Origin: CBDCTM01 sp965222005
GTDB lineage: Bacteria > Bacteroidota > Bacteroidia > Chitinophagales > Saprospiraceae
Assembly: GCA_965222005.1 (NCBI GenBank)
Contig: OZ244935.1
Coordinates: 4,712,001-4,776,000 of the forward strand
Direction of reading: 5' to 3'
DNA: 64,000 nt
Shown here one piece after another: positions 8,453 to 16,938 of this stretch (position 1 is the stretch's first letter; each line of letters opens with the position of its first letter). The position numbers and the translations under genes are program-made. The notes beneath the pieces are model-generated. The model did no database searches, was not told the origin of the DNA, and saw nothing but the letters and a program-made list of their open reading frames with translations.

Positions 8453-9514
8453 TTCGTACCCAAAACCGGGCAACAACCTGCGCATACTTTCCAATTGTGC
8501 CGGCGTAGCTTCCCCCAGCATTTGCAGCTTTCCCTGCTGCAGAAAGCCGCTGAAAAAGGCAGCCACGCTATCCTCCGGCCCGCTGCCTCCAGATTCGATC
8601 AGGCGCACCATATCCACTACCCACAGAATGCCTTGTACGGCGGCCAACTCGCTCACCAAAGTTTCGCAGCTTTGCTCCCATTCGCCCAAATACTTGGCGC
8701 TGGCGGCAATGCGCTGCGACATAAGCTGCCAAAAAGTAAGTGCCGCTCCTCCTCTCCGGGATTGCTGGGCGATCTTTTTTATTGCCTGCTTGAGCACAGC
8801 GCTCTTGCCTACTCCCTGCCGCCCCACCAACAATACATTGGCCCGTTGGATGGTAATCAATTCGATTAGTTCCGCAATGTACTTTTCCATCTCCCAAGCA
8901 GCTTCCGGCAGGTTCTTCCTCACTCTTTTGACCGATTTGGTGTCCGGGAAAGGTACGGTAAGCTTGTCGAGCTGGCGATGTTTGCGGGTGGTACCAAATT
9001 GCCAGTTGCGCTGCTTCCGATCCTCTTTGATTCGCAAAGAAATAGTATCCAGCTGCGGTTCCGACAATAACATCAGCCGGTGCAATTGGCTGGGTGGCAT
9101 GCGGTTGAGGATGTTGGTGGCTGTATATTGGACCAAAGAGCGGAATTGCCGCGGATCATTGTAAAATATAGTTTCTCCCAACAACGGCAAATAGGCCTCG
9201 TAGCTCCCCTCCTCCGTCTGCCCAAACACTACCGGAACAGGGATTTTAACATCTTCCGCTACGGGGTAAGCACTGCCATTTTTCCGATAGGTCGGTCGGA
9301 TTTTGACATCCAGTATTTTAAGGCGGGGAGCTTCCATATCCATGTACCAGTAATCTCCATACTTTTTGTATTGCTTTTGCAAATAGCTCGTGAGCTCTTT
9401 TTTCAACCATTTCAGATCATTGCCCACCAATTTATAATCCGTTCCCACAAGGATGCCCAGCAAGGCCGAAGGACTGAGTTGGTAATATAACAATGGATAA
9501 TGAATGGATTTCAT
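8441..9514 (-). pseudogene. N-terminal part of split Clp-like AAA+ ATPase
   Basis: Holds an unusual N-terminal domain of about 220 residues, with no recognisable Clp N-repeat, then AAA module 1: Walker A LLVGRQGVGKSAVLK, a Walker-B-like LWVVDMVRLIES, and KLQMLGEATPAQLE. Walker B has VD where DE is usual, so module 1 may be ATPase-poor even in the intact protein. The frame then enters the IS481 end and stops within six codons (GYEQQT). The ATG at 9514 is preferred; a TAnnTTTG promoter element lies six bases upstream. The IS should be polar on the downstream DUF819 and PLP-lyase genes unless a promoter is supplied. Confidence 0.82.
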
Positions 9515-9520
9515 GGCAGC

Positions 9521-9528
9521 CAAAGATA
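9521..9528 (-). promoter_or_regulatory. TAnnTTTG element before Clp-like gene
   Basis: Minus-strand TATCTTTG matches the Bacteroidota -7 consensus and ends six bases before the ATG at 9514, which would give a nearly leaderless mRNA. No clear -33 element was found. Confidence 0.4.
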
Positions 9529-9592
9529 GGAGATTGTAACAGAATATTTAGCCATTTTTACAAAACACCAGCAAGCCCGACACACCTCATTT

Positions 9593-10549
9593 TCAATAAA
9601 ATACCGGCTCATTCCAACCTGCATCGCCAAAAAATCGGAGTCGCCGGATTTGCTGGCCTTCTTCAAACAAATAAGGTTTTCCTGTTTCATTCAGCATCGG
9701 CAAATGGGGGTTTTCAATACCATTGATGCGCTCCGCCAAGGTAAAGCCATCGTGTATCAAGCGATTCTGTAAGACATGCCGCACTTGCTCGGCATCCACC
9801 CCCAGCCGTGCCCGCAATTGTTGAGACCAGCCCAACTGACGTCCCATCTCCATCGCAAGTATTCCATGACTCAATCGGCCAAAGGGCGCTTCTGACAAAT
9901 CCTTATACCCGTACCGACAGGGGTAATTTCCACCATCTTTTACATGTCGAGCAGATGATACATGCGGGTCGCCCGTCCAAAGTATGCTACTCATTGCAAA
10001 ACGATAGTTTTCATAGTGCCAGGCAACTTGCAGGGCTCCTGTGCGAAAGCGATCTTTTCCCCGCCACGCGAAGGCATCGTTTTCGGAAAGAAGTTCAATT
10101 TGTTGAATCCGTACGGCAAGGGTGGCGGTAGCTTGGGGGCAGCTTCGCTCAAGGTAAAGGTTGTAGGCATAGCCCAAGCTGTAGGCATACAGGCTTTGGT
10201 GACTTAGCAGGTGCCAAAAGGCAGGTGGCTGGGAAAGGCTAGCACCAAAGGCTCCACTCAGCGCAGCACTTAACTGGTATTCCGGCCGCCGGACGGAGGG
10301 GCCGTAGCTATCAAAATTGTAAAAGGCTCGCAACGCCACTGCCGTCTGCCAGTTTTTGTAAAGGTAATAAGTACTGAACGTAGCACCAATGCGTTTTACC
10401 TTGGTACCCACCGTCACACTCAGTCCGACTTGGAGCCCCAGGTGTTCATTCACCACTACCTGCGCGGACACCGCAGCGCCCAGCAGTACAGCTGCTGCTA
10501 TTAGCAAAGTTCGTTTTATCAATTGCTCCGCCCGATAAGATGGGTTCAT
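9593..10549 (-). CDS. secreted protein with polymorphic toxin type 23-like domain
   Basis: About 318 residues from the chosen ATG (MNPSYRAEQ), which puts a signal peptide RTLLIAAAVLLGAAVSAQ at the N-terminus. The mature protein resembles the domain called bacterial toxin 23 (Ntox23): NFDSYGPSVRRPEYQLSAAL, LLSENDAFAWRGKDRFRTGA, SSILWTGDP, then LSHGILAMEM and LGVDAEQVRHVLQNRLIHD. Here it stands alone behind a signal peptide, with no delivery module and no adjacent immunity gene, so a periplasmic or outer-membrane housekeeping role is as likely as toxicity. Divergent from the VWA gene across about 150 bp. Confidence 0.72.
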   Translation of the reverse strand: MNPSYRAEQLIKRTLLIAAAVLLGAAVSAQVVVNEHLGLQVGLSVTVGTKVKRIGATFSTYYLYKNWQTAVALRAFYNFDSYGPSVRRPEYQLSAALSGAFGASLSQPPAFWHLLSHQSLYAYSLGYAYNLYLERSCPQATATLAVRIQQIELLSENDAFAWRGKDRFRTGALQVAWHYENYRFAMSSILWTGDPHVSSARHVKDGGNYPCRYGYKDLSEAPFGRLSHGILAMEMGRQLGWSQQLRARLGVDAEQVRHVLQNRLIHDGFTLAERINGIENPHLPMLNETGKPYLFEEGQQIRRLRFFGDAGWNEPVFY

Positions 10550-10699
10550 TTCCGGTGCTGTTTTTAGGATACCAACTTTCCGCTGCCCATAAAATTGCGT
10601 TAACGAAATGTTAATATCAAAGTAGATTCCACCAAGCCGACACACAACCGCATCCTTCAGATTGAAAATAATTTACCAACACCTCTAAACCTTGAAGTT

Positions 10700-11881
10700 A
10701 TGTCAAAACGAACTGCTCTTCTGTTAGGCGTCGCATTGATGGCCCTTTCCACCCTTTTCCAACATCCTTTTCAAATAAAAAACTGGCTGACGGGGCTAAT
10801 ACATGCAGCACCACAAAATGAAGCACATCCTGAAAAATCAAAAATACAAGTAGCCCTGCTGCTGGATACCAGCAATAGCATGGACGGCCTCATCGAGCAA
10901 GCTAAATCGCAGCTTTGGAAGATGGTCAACGAGCTGGCCGCTACCCGCAAAGATGGCGAAACACCCGATATTGAAATCGCACTGTATGAATATGGAAACA
11001 GCCGCCTTTCGGCTACCAATGGCTATATCCGGCAGATTACACCTTTCACAACCGATATGGATGCCCTCTCTCAAAAGCTCTTCGAACTGACAACCAGCGG
11101 CGGAGAGGAATATTGTGGCTGGGTGATGAGCAATTCGATCGATGAACTGCGGTGGTCTAGCCACCAGCACAATTTCAAAGTAATTTTCATTGCTGGCAAT
11201 GAGCCTTTCAATCAGGGTTCAGTCAATTACAAAAACGTGTGCCGCACTGCCAGGGCCCGGGGCATTACAATCAACACTATATTCTGTGGCGATTATCAGG
11301 AAGGTGTACGCACCTTCTGGAAAGATGGTGCCGAATGTAGCCAGGGCCAATACATGACCATCAACAAAGACGATCAAGTCACCCATATTCCTACCCCTTA
11401 CGATGACAAAATCTACGATCTCAACATCCGGCTCAACAAAACCTACATTTATTACGGACATCAGGGCCGCCAAAAAGCGACAAATCAGGCTACCCAAGAC
11501 GCCAATGCTATGAGCTATGGCTCAGCCAATGTGCGTGAACGAGCTTTTTTCAAATCTCAATCGGCTTACAACAATGCCAGCTGGGATCTGGTGGATGCCA
11601 GCAAAGATGATGAGCGTGTGGTGGAAGAGCTGGAAGAAGATGAACTACCCGCAGAGCTGAAGCCGCTGAACAAGAAGGAGCGCAAAGAGTATATCCAACA
11701 AAAAGCAAAGGAGCGGGCAGCGATCCAGAAGGAAATCCAAGACCTGAAGAAGAAAGCAGAGCAACATGTGGCCAAAGTACGCAGGGAGCAGGCCGGTGCC
11801 GAGTCTGAAACGCTGGACAATGTAATGATCGAAACGGTGCGCAGCCAAGTGAAAGCGAAAGGCTATAAGACGGGTAACTAG
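10700..11881 (+). CDS. VWA domain-containing protein
   Basis: A 393-residue protein with an N-terminal hydrophobic segment (signal peptide or anchor) and a von Willebrand factor A domain. The MIDAS motif is DTSNSMDG near residue 57, followed by an ordered Rossmann-like region to about residue 240. The C-terminal third is highly charged and probably coiled coil (EEDELPAELKPLNKKERKEY onward, rich in K, E and Q). Probably exported and involved in metal-dependent protein contacts; the partner is unknown. It is a single-gene unit ending in a strong terminator. Confidence 0.85.
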   Translation: MSKRTALLLGVALMALSTLFQHPFQIKNWLTGLIHAAPQNEAHPEKSKIQVALLLDTSNSMDGLIEQAKSQLWKMVNELAATRKDGETPDIEIALYEYGNSRLSATNGYIRQITPFTTDMDALSQKLFELTTSGGEEYCGWVMSNSIDELRWSSHQHNFKVIFIAGNEPFNQGSVNYKNVCRTARARGITINTIFCGDYQEGVRTFWKDGAECSQGQYMTINKDDQVTHIPTPYDDKIYDLNIRLNKTYIYYGHQGRQKATNQATQDANAMSYGSANVRERAFFKSQSAYNNASWDLVDASKDDERVVEELEEDELPAELKPLNKKERKEYIQQKAKERAAIQKEIQDLKKKAEQHVAKVRREQAGAESETLDNVMIETVRSQVKAKGYKTGN

Positions 11882-11901
11882 CGCTTAGTCAGTTAGACAT
11901 T

Positions 11902-11950
11902 GTGCAGCCATACCGCTTTTTTGCAAAAGCGGTATGGCTGCACGTTTTTT
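11902..11950 (+). terminator. intrinsic terminator of VWA gene
   Basis: A 19-bp stem (GTGCAGCCATACCGCTTTT with AAAAGCGGTATGGCTGCAC), a four-base loop TTGC, and a T tract. It starts 20 bp after the VWA stop and can serve the convergent small gene too. Confidence 0.9.
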
Positions 11951-11969
11951 GGGTCAAAAGCCAGCCCGC

Positions 11970-12182
11970 TCAGGCTCTGGGTTTTGCCTTTACCTCGGGC
12001 TGATCCTGCTCCTCCATATCCAACCATTCTTTTAGCTGGTCGGGTAAGTGATCTTTCCAATGACCTTCAGCTGAGGAGGCGATTAGCACAGCACCAAATA
12101 TGAGCAAGTGTACAAAAAAGGCAAACCAGAAAGCGCGGCGGCGGTTGATTTGTTCGGTCTTTTTGAAATGGTAGTTTTCCAT
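11970..12182 (-). CDS. small single-pass membrane protein, unknown function
   Basis: About 70 residues from the ATG giving MENYHFKKTEQ. A basic segment NRRR precedes one membrane span (AFWFAFFVHLLIFGAVLIA), then comes an acidic amphipathic tail (LKEWLDMEEQDQ). The positive-inside pattern puts the N-terminus in the cytoplasm. I do not recognise a family. The frame is clean and codon use fits the neighbours, but support is modest. Confidence 0.5.
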   Translation of the reverse strand: MENYHFKKTEQINRRRAFWFAFFVHLLIFGAVLIASSAEGHWKDHLPDQLKEWLDMEEQDQPEVKAKPRA

Positions 12183-12551
12183 GTCTGGCGAAATTAGTAC
12201 TCCTTCCAAACGTCTGATAAAAAGGGAAATTCTGGCATCCTTTGTTAAAAAAGCATTAAGATCATCGTATATTGCGATGACCTAAACAGCCTGGCCCGAT
12301 ATCGAAAATTCTGCAAGCATTTTCTATACTTCAAGCCGCCAGGTTTTGTGTGTATGCACAAGACTTGGCAAAGCGCGGTATGGTGCCCTGACAGGTGGTG
12401 GAGGGTACAGAGTAAACGCTAAGGGTACGCGGTTTTCCGCAAAACCGAAAACCGTTTTCCTGCCAGTCTGGCTATCTGATGTTTGGTCATCTAAGCCTCT
12501 GGCTCTCTGACAAGTAGGGCAACTGCCTTGCCTAAAATTGTGGCGGACTGT
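12183..12551. other. non-coding region with hairpin repeat
   Basis: No gene seen. It contains one copy of the dispersed hairpin repeat (12326-12381), a smaller hairpin CGGTTTT/AAAACCG near 12430-12450, and then the pgpH promoter. Confidence 0.5.
12326..12381. repeat. dispersed hairpin repeat, copy 1
   Basis: The left arm TACTTCAAGCCGCCAGGTTT runs into TGTGTGTATGCACA, and the right arm is AGACTTGGCAAAGCGCGGTA. The central TTGTG/CACAAG and the outer GCC-AGG/CTTGGC segments pair into a hairpin. Both arms recur at 15573-15722, so this is a repeat family rather than a single terminator. Confidence 0.7.
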
Positions 12552-12559
12552 TATCTTTG
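12528..12559 (+). promoter_or_regulatory. promoter of pgpH
   Basis: TTG at 12528-12530, a 21-bp spacer and TATCTTTG at 12552-12559 match the Bacteroidota consensus. The ATG at 12566 lies six bases beyond the -7 element, which implies a leaderless or near-leaderless transcript. This also argues against the in-frame TTG at 12557 as the start, because it lies inside the promoter. Confidence 0.55.
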
Positions 12560-12565
12560 TGTACA

Positions 12566-14653
12566 ATGAGCATTAAGAAACCGACATCGCTGCGCGGACT
12601 GGCTGGTTTGGCCAATTACCTGATCGTTCTGGTAGTCATTGTGTTTATCAGTCTGCTGTGCCCCAATAATGCCAAATTCAAGTATGAATTTGAACGCGGC
12701 CAGACCTGGCGGCATGAAGACCTGGTAGCCCCTTTCGATTTTGCCATCCTCAAGCCAGATGAGGAGGTTCGCAAAGAGATCGAAGCGCTGGAAGCTGGCA
12801 TTTCTCCACACTACGAGCTACAGCCACAAATTTCAACAGATGCCCGACAGCAGCTACGTCAGGCATTTCAAAAGCAGCTGGATGCGGTGAAGGAAGGCAA
12901 TCAGTTCGTGGATGTCAGTCGCCGACCGGAGGCCTACCTGAAGTGGGCAGAGGGATTTGTAGAAAGAAAGTACAGCCGGGGCATTGTACAACTGGCACAG
13001 AGCCATCAAAAAAAAGAGAAGGACTTTGTCATCAATATCCACAAAGGCAATACCACCAGCCCGCATACCCTGCAGAGCCTGCTGACTAAACCCAAGTTGG
13101 ATGAGCGCATGCCGGATTCACTCTTCAAGAGCGGCTTGCGGGAGGCAGAGTTTTTGATCCCGTTGCTCAAAGATGCCTTCCAGCCCAATGTATTCTACAA
13201 TGATACGCTCACCCAAAAATTTAAAAACGACCTCATTGCCACCGTTGCAGGCACACGCGGCATGATCCGCAAAGGCGAGCTTATCATTCCGAATGGTGGC
13301 ATTATCACCCCCGAAATTTATCAAAACCTGCTGTCCTTTGAAGCCCAATACGAGCGTCAGGTAAGTACCAGCAAATCGTATTTCGGCATTTTTGGGGGTT
13401 ATTTTTTACTCACCAGCCTGATCATTGGCGTATTCATTCTGTATTTACAGTTTAATGAAAAAAGAATTTTCTTGAGTTTTAACAAGCTGATTTTCATGCT
13501 TTTATGGCTCGTTGTTTATAGTTATCTTGTATATACTGTGGAGAGCAATCATATCCTTAGTGCTTACCTCATCCCGTTTTGTATCGCTCCCATTGTGATC
13601 AAGGTATTTTACAATGAGCGCCTCGCTCTATTCACCCACATAGCCATTGTACTTATTGCCAGTTTTCTCTCTTCGCTTGGCTACGAGTTTACCTTTTTGC
13701 AAATACTGGCCGGTATCGTGGCGGTGCTTACTTACATTGAGTTGCGCAATATGTCACACTTTTTTCATTCCATTTTATACATTTTCTTAGCCTATGGCAT
13801 CGGCTACCTCGGCCTCTCGCTCATCCGCGACGGCTCGTTGCTCAATATCGATTGGTCGGTATATCCCTGGTTTTTTCTCAATGTATTCCTCACGCTGCTG
13901 GCCTATCCTATGATTCCTCTGCTGGAGCGCCTTTTCGGATTTATCTCCCCCATCACACTGGTAGAATTATCAGATATGAACCGGCCTCTGCTCAAGGATT
14001 TGTCTCTCAAAGCGCCCGGCACCTTGCAACACAGCCTGCAGGTAGCCAATCTGTCAGAAGCCGCCGCTTCACAAATTAAAGAAGCCGACCCCCTGCTGGT
14101 GAAAGTAGCTGCCTTGTATCACGATATTGGCAAAATGAAGAATCCCCAATATTTTATTGAAAACCAAAGCGGCAACAATCCACACGTGGACATTAACAAC
14201 CTGGAGAGTGCTAAAATTATCATTGAGCATGTGGCCGAAGGAGTGCGCCTGGCGCGAAAAGCGAAGCTGCCGGAAGTCCTGATTCAGTTCATCAAGAGCC
14301 ATCACGGTAGCACACGGGTGGAATATTTTTATCGAAATTATCTGCACACACACCCCTCTGAAGAGATCAAAGAACAGGATTTCCGCTATCCGGGGCCCCG
14401 GCCGCGCAGCAAGGAAGAGAGCATACTGATGATGGCTGATTCGATTGAGGCGGCAGCCAAAAGCCTGAGCAATCCCACCGAAAAAGATGTGGCGGAATTG
14501 GTAGATAAGATCATTGCCGGTAAGCTGGCACATGAACAGCTCGTCCACTCGGAATTAAGCTTTGAAGAGCTGGAGATTTGCAAGCAGGTATTTAAAAAAT
14601 TGCTAAGAAGTATCTACCATGTGCGGATCGAGTACCCGGAAGAGTCTTCATAA
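12566..14653 (+). CDS. pgpH: 7TM-HD cyclic-di-AMP phosphodiesterase, PgpH type
   Basis: A 695-residue membrane protein with the layout of PgpH: one N-terminal span (YLIVLVVIVFISLLC), an extracytoplasmic 7TMR-HDED domain of about 240 residues, seven spans (about 275-480), then a cytoplasmic HD domain. HD residues are visible in APGTLQHSLQVANLSE, ALYHDIGKMKNPQYF and the downstream IKSHHGSTRVEYFYRNYL. The family hydrolyses cyclic di-AMP to pApA, linking it to potassium and cell-wall homeostasis. It is a single-gene unit under its own promoter, convergent with the DUF6580 gene. Confidence 0.92.
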   Translation: MSIKKPTSLRGLAGLANYLIVLVVIVFISLLCPNNAKFKYEFERGQTWRHEDLVAPFDFAILKPDEEVRKEIEALEAGISPHYELQPQISTDARQQLRQAFQKQLDAVKEGNQFVDVSRRPEAYLKWAEGFVERKYSRGIVQLAQSHQKKEKDFVINIHKGNTTSPHTLQSLLTKPKLDERMPDSLFKSGLREAEFLIPLLKDAFQPNVFYNDTLTQKFKNDLIATVAGTRGMIRKGELIIPNGGIITPEIYQNLLSFEAQYERQVSTSKSYFGIFGGYFLLTSLIIGVFILYLQFNEKRIFLSFNKLIFMLLWLVVYSYLVYTVESNHILSAYLIPFCIAPIVIKVFYNERLALFTHIAIVLIASFLSSLGYEFTFLQILAGIVAVLTYIELRNMSHFFHSILYIFLAYGIGYLGLSLIRDGSLLNIDWSVYPWFFLNVFLTLLAYPMIPLLERLFGFISPITLVELSDMNRPLLKDLSLKAPGTLQHSLQVANLSEAAASQIKEADPLLVKVAALYHDIGKMKNPQYFIENQSGNNPHVDINNLESAKIIIEHVAEGVRLARKAKLPEVLIQFIKSHHGSTRVEYFYRNYLHTHPSEEIKEQDFRYPGPRPRSKEESILMMADSIEAAAKSLSNPTEKDVAELVDKIIAGKLAHEQLVHSELSFEELEICKQVFKKLLRSIYHVRIEYPEESS

Positions 14654-14688
14654 ATCAAAAACATTCACTTCAAGTATCACCGCAACAG

Positions 14689-14718
14689 TTCTATATAATT
14701 TATTTCTATATAATTTAT
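14689..14718. repeat. exact 15-bp tandem duplication
   Basis: TTCTATATAATTTAT occurs twice back to back between the convergent pgpH and DUF6580 genes. It is A/T-rich with no obvious hairpin; probably replication slippage. Confidence 0.8.
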
Positions 14719-14732
14719 TGATTTTCAGCTAC

Positions 14733-15326
14733 TTATCGGACTGAACCTGGCGTCGCCAGCCAATTGGGCTGCCAATGTCGAACGGCTTCAAAACTACCAA
14801 AAAGCACAGCAGTATAAAAAAGATCGCCCGCCAGGGTATTCCAAAAATAAGGTATGCCGGCAGTATAAGCAGCCAGCAAACCAGCGGCATTTTTGGGATA
14901 AAGCGGATCGATCAGCCAGGAGCCGGCATTGGTGACTAAAAAGAAGAGCAAGGAAGCCGTCAGGCTCACGACCAGCAGCCTGCCCGGATTCACCTTTTTC
15001 AAAGCTATCCAACCCAGGAGGATGACCAATCCAAAGGCCAGATAAATCCATAAGCTAAAGGCACTGAACCATACAAAGCCTTCATAAAATTCGGGATATT
15101 GGTGGGCATACACAGCATTGTCCAGAATCAAATTGCTGATCCATAAGGCCGCAAAGGGAATGAGCAGCGCCATCCATTTGCGTGAAAAATAAGCAGCGCC
15201 GAAAAGGCCCATAGCAGCCAGTGGCGTGAAGTTGGGCCAATGCGGCACCAATCGCCATAGTGCAGCGACAAAGACGATCAATACCAATAGGCTCGTGCGA
15301 ATGTTCAGCGTTTTATTATTTTCCAT
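14733..15326 (-). CDS. DUF6580 family membrane protein
   Basis: 198 residues from the ATG giving MENNKTLNIR, with five or six membrane spans. The signature RLVPHWPNFTPLAAMGLFGA near residue 25, followed by AYFSRKWMALLIP, matches the family now called DUF6580, of unknown function; similar hydrophobic proteins are sometimes vitamin or cofactor transporter S-components. A longer in-frame extension upstream crosses the promoter and the repeat region and was rejected. A TAnnTTTG element lies about 30 bases upstream of this ATG. Confidence 0.75.
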   Translation of the reverse strand: MENNKTLNIRTSLLVLIVFVAALWRLVPHWPNFTPLAAMGLFGAAYFSRKWMALLIPFAALWISNLILDNAVYAHQYPEFYEGFVWFSAFSLWIYLAFGLVILLGWIALKKVNPGRLLVVSLTASLLFFLVTNAGSWLIDPLYPKNAAGLLAAYTAGIPYFWNTLAGDLFYTAVLFGSFEAVRHWQPNWLATPGSVR

Positions 15327-15356
15327 GCCAACATATACTTTTGATGAACGATCATA

Positions 15357-15364
15357 CAAAGGTA
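15357..15364 (-). promoter_or_regulatory. TAnnTTTG element before DUF6580 gene
   Basis: Minus-strand TACCTTTG matches the -7 consensus and supports the ATG at 15326. No convincing -33 element at the usual spacing. Confidence 0.4.
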
Positions 15365-15572
15365 AATCAAAAATCGGTTTTGATGGGCTAAGTTTGCAAT
15401 TTTGGGCCTGGCTTTTCGGTAATTTAGCAACTTGCCGATGGCCAAAAACCCCTTTGAAGGCGGGCCAAATAAGGTCCCGATCACCAACATGAGCCGGGGA
15501 ATAGAAATCGACCTTTGCCAACTCATTGATGATACAGACATCGCCGAGCCATACAGTTGGAATAACCATATT
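15365..15572. other. intergenic DNA with possible gene remnant
   Basis: An open stretch on the plus strand starting near 15438 reads MAKNPFEGGPNKVP and continues to about 15650, where it runs into the hairpin repeat. It has no recognisable domain and its end is repeat-derived, so I treat it as an unexplained frame or a remnant, not a gene. Confidence 0.25.
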
Positions 15573-15722
15573 ATACCGCGCTTTGCCAAGTTTTGTGCGT
15601 ATGCACAAGACTTGGCAAAGCGGGATAAACTTCAAGCCTGTTGGTTTTAACCAAGGTGTGGAAGTGGTTCTTACTGGTTCAATCGCTATGGAAATGCACA
15701 AAACTTGGCGGCTTGAAGTATA
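15573..15722. repeat. dispersed hairpin repeat, copy 2 (compound)
   Basis: First part: an 18-bp stem CTTTGCCAAGTTTTGTGC, loop GTAT, GCACAAGACTTGGCAAAG (15581-15620), with one G-T pair. Second part: GCACAAAACTTGGCGGCTTG (from about 15696), which is the other arm type of copy 1 (12326-12381) in inverted orientation. AACTTCAAGCC (15629) and GGCTTGAAGT (15709) form an outer inverted repeat. The structure resembles REP/BIME-type elements; mobility is unproven. Confidence 0.7.
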
Positions 15723-15762
15723 TCATATAGTCGTAAAATTGCCGTTTCTTTCTTCCGAATTC

Positions 15763-15793
15763 TTTTGGCCACCAGCCAAATCACTTACATTTG
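15763..15793 (+). promoter_or_regulatory. promoter of iron transporter genes
   Basis: TTTTG at 15763-15767, an 18-bp spacer and TACATTTG at 15786-15793. The ATG follows 21 bases later. No Fur-box-like palindrome was recognised. Confidence 0.5.
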
Positions 15794-15814
15794 CATGCAT
15801 AAAAATAATCTGAG

Positions 15815-16918
15815 ATGAACGCAAACATTTTTTCCAAAAACCTGTGGCTAATCAGCCTATTCCTTTTTGTCGGGTTTGGCTGTAGCCATGACAAACCGCC
15901 TGCCCAATCGGATGAGTCGGAGCAAACAGAAAGTACAGGCCCAACTGTCAATTATCGAGATTATGGCACACAGGTCAATGTATATACCCACCGCCATTAC
16001 GATTCGGACAAGCAACTCTTCAAGCTGTTTGAAGATACGTATCAGGTAAACGTCAATGTGGTGAAAGCCAGCGCCGATGAGCTAATCAATCGCATGCAGG
16101 AAGAAGGTCCTGACTGCCCGGCCGATGTGCTCATTACCGTAGATGCCGGGCGGCTATTCCGGGCCAAAATGTTGGGCATCATCAAGCCACTCATGTCACA
16201 AGCCATAAAAGCTTCCATTCCCGAGCAGTACCGCGATCACCAAAACCACTGGGTAGCTCTCACCAAACGCGCCCGCGTGATTGCCTATTCCAAAGAACGC
16301 GTTAAGCCATCGGAACTAAGTACCTACGCAGCTTTGACCGATACAAAATGGAAGGGCCGCATCCTTGTACGCTCTTCTGACAATATCTACAATCAATCGC
16401 TGCTGGCCTCTTTTATCACGCATGACGGAGAGAAAAAAGCCCGTGAATGGGCTGCCGGTATAGTCGCCAATATGGCCCGGCCACCCAAAGGCAATGATCG
16501 GGATCAGGTGAAGGCCATTGCTCAGGGCATAGGGGATGTAGCGCTCATCAATACCTATTATTACGCCAAACTGCTCAACAGCGATAATCCCGAAGAACGC
16601 AAAGCAGCGGAGGCTGTGGCGCTTTTTTTTCCAAAAAATAGCAAGGGAAAAACGCATGTCAACATCAGCGGAATTGGCCTGGCACAGCATGCACCCAACG
16701 TAGGAAATGCCGTGCGGCTAATGGAGTTCTTGGTTGGGCCGCAAGCTCAAAAGCTGTTTGCAGAGGGCAATTACGAGTACCCCGTTCTTCCATCGGTACA
16801 GCCTTCCGCCTTACTCAATTCGTGGGGCAGCTTTGTGGAAGATGATGTGTATTTTGAAAAGCTGGGCGAACACAGTCGCAAAGCGGTGATGATCTTCGAC
16901 GAAGTAGGTTGGAAATAA
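15815..16918 (+). CDS. Fe(3+) ABC transporter substrate-binding lipoprotein
   Basis: A 367-residue binding protein of the FbpA/FutA family. The lipobox LFVGFGC near residue 23 indicates a lipid-anchored periplasmic protein. Family features: VNVYTHRHYDSDKQLFKLFE at the start of the mature domain, AGRLFRAKMLG, and the iron-coordinating tyrosine cluster INTYYYAKL near residue 250, then THVNISGIGLAQHAPN. It is followed 20 bp later by the permease gene, so the two form an operon. No ATPase gene is present in the neighbourhood. Confidence 0.92.
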   Translation: MNANIFSKNLWLISLFLFVGFGCSHDKPPAQSDESEQTESTGPTVNYRDYGTQVNVYTHRHYDSDKQLFKLFEDTYQVNVNVVKASADELINRMQEEGPDCPADVLITVDAGRLFRAKMLGIIKPLMSQAIKASIPEQYRDHQNHWVALTKRARVIAYSKERVKPSELSTYAALTDTKWKGRILVRSSDNIYNQSLLASFITHDGEKKAREWAAGIVANMARPPKGNDRDQVKAIAQGIGDVALINTYYYAKLLNSDNPEERKAAEAVALFFPKNSKGKTHVNISGIGLAQHAPNVGNAVRLMEFLVGPQAQKLFAEGNYEYPVLPSVQPSALLNSWGSFVEDDVYFEKLGEHSRKAVMIFDEVGWK

Positions 16919-16938
16919 TGGGTCAATAATTCGGCAAT

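Noticed and set aside
15432..15650. Small plus-strand gene reading MAKNPFEGGPNK
   Set aside because: Its last third is hairpin-repeat sequence and no family could be recognised; kept only as a possible remnant.
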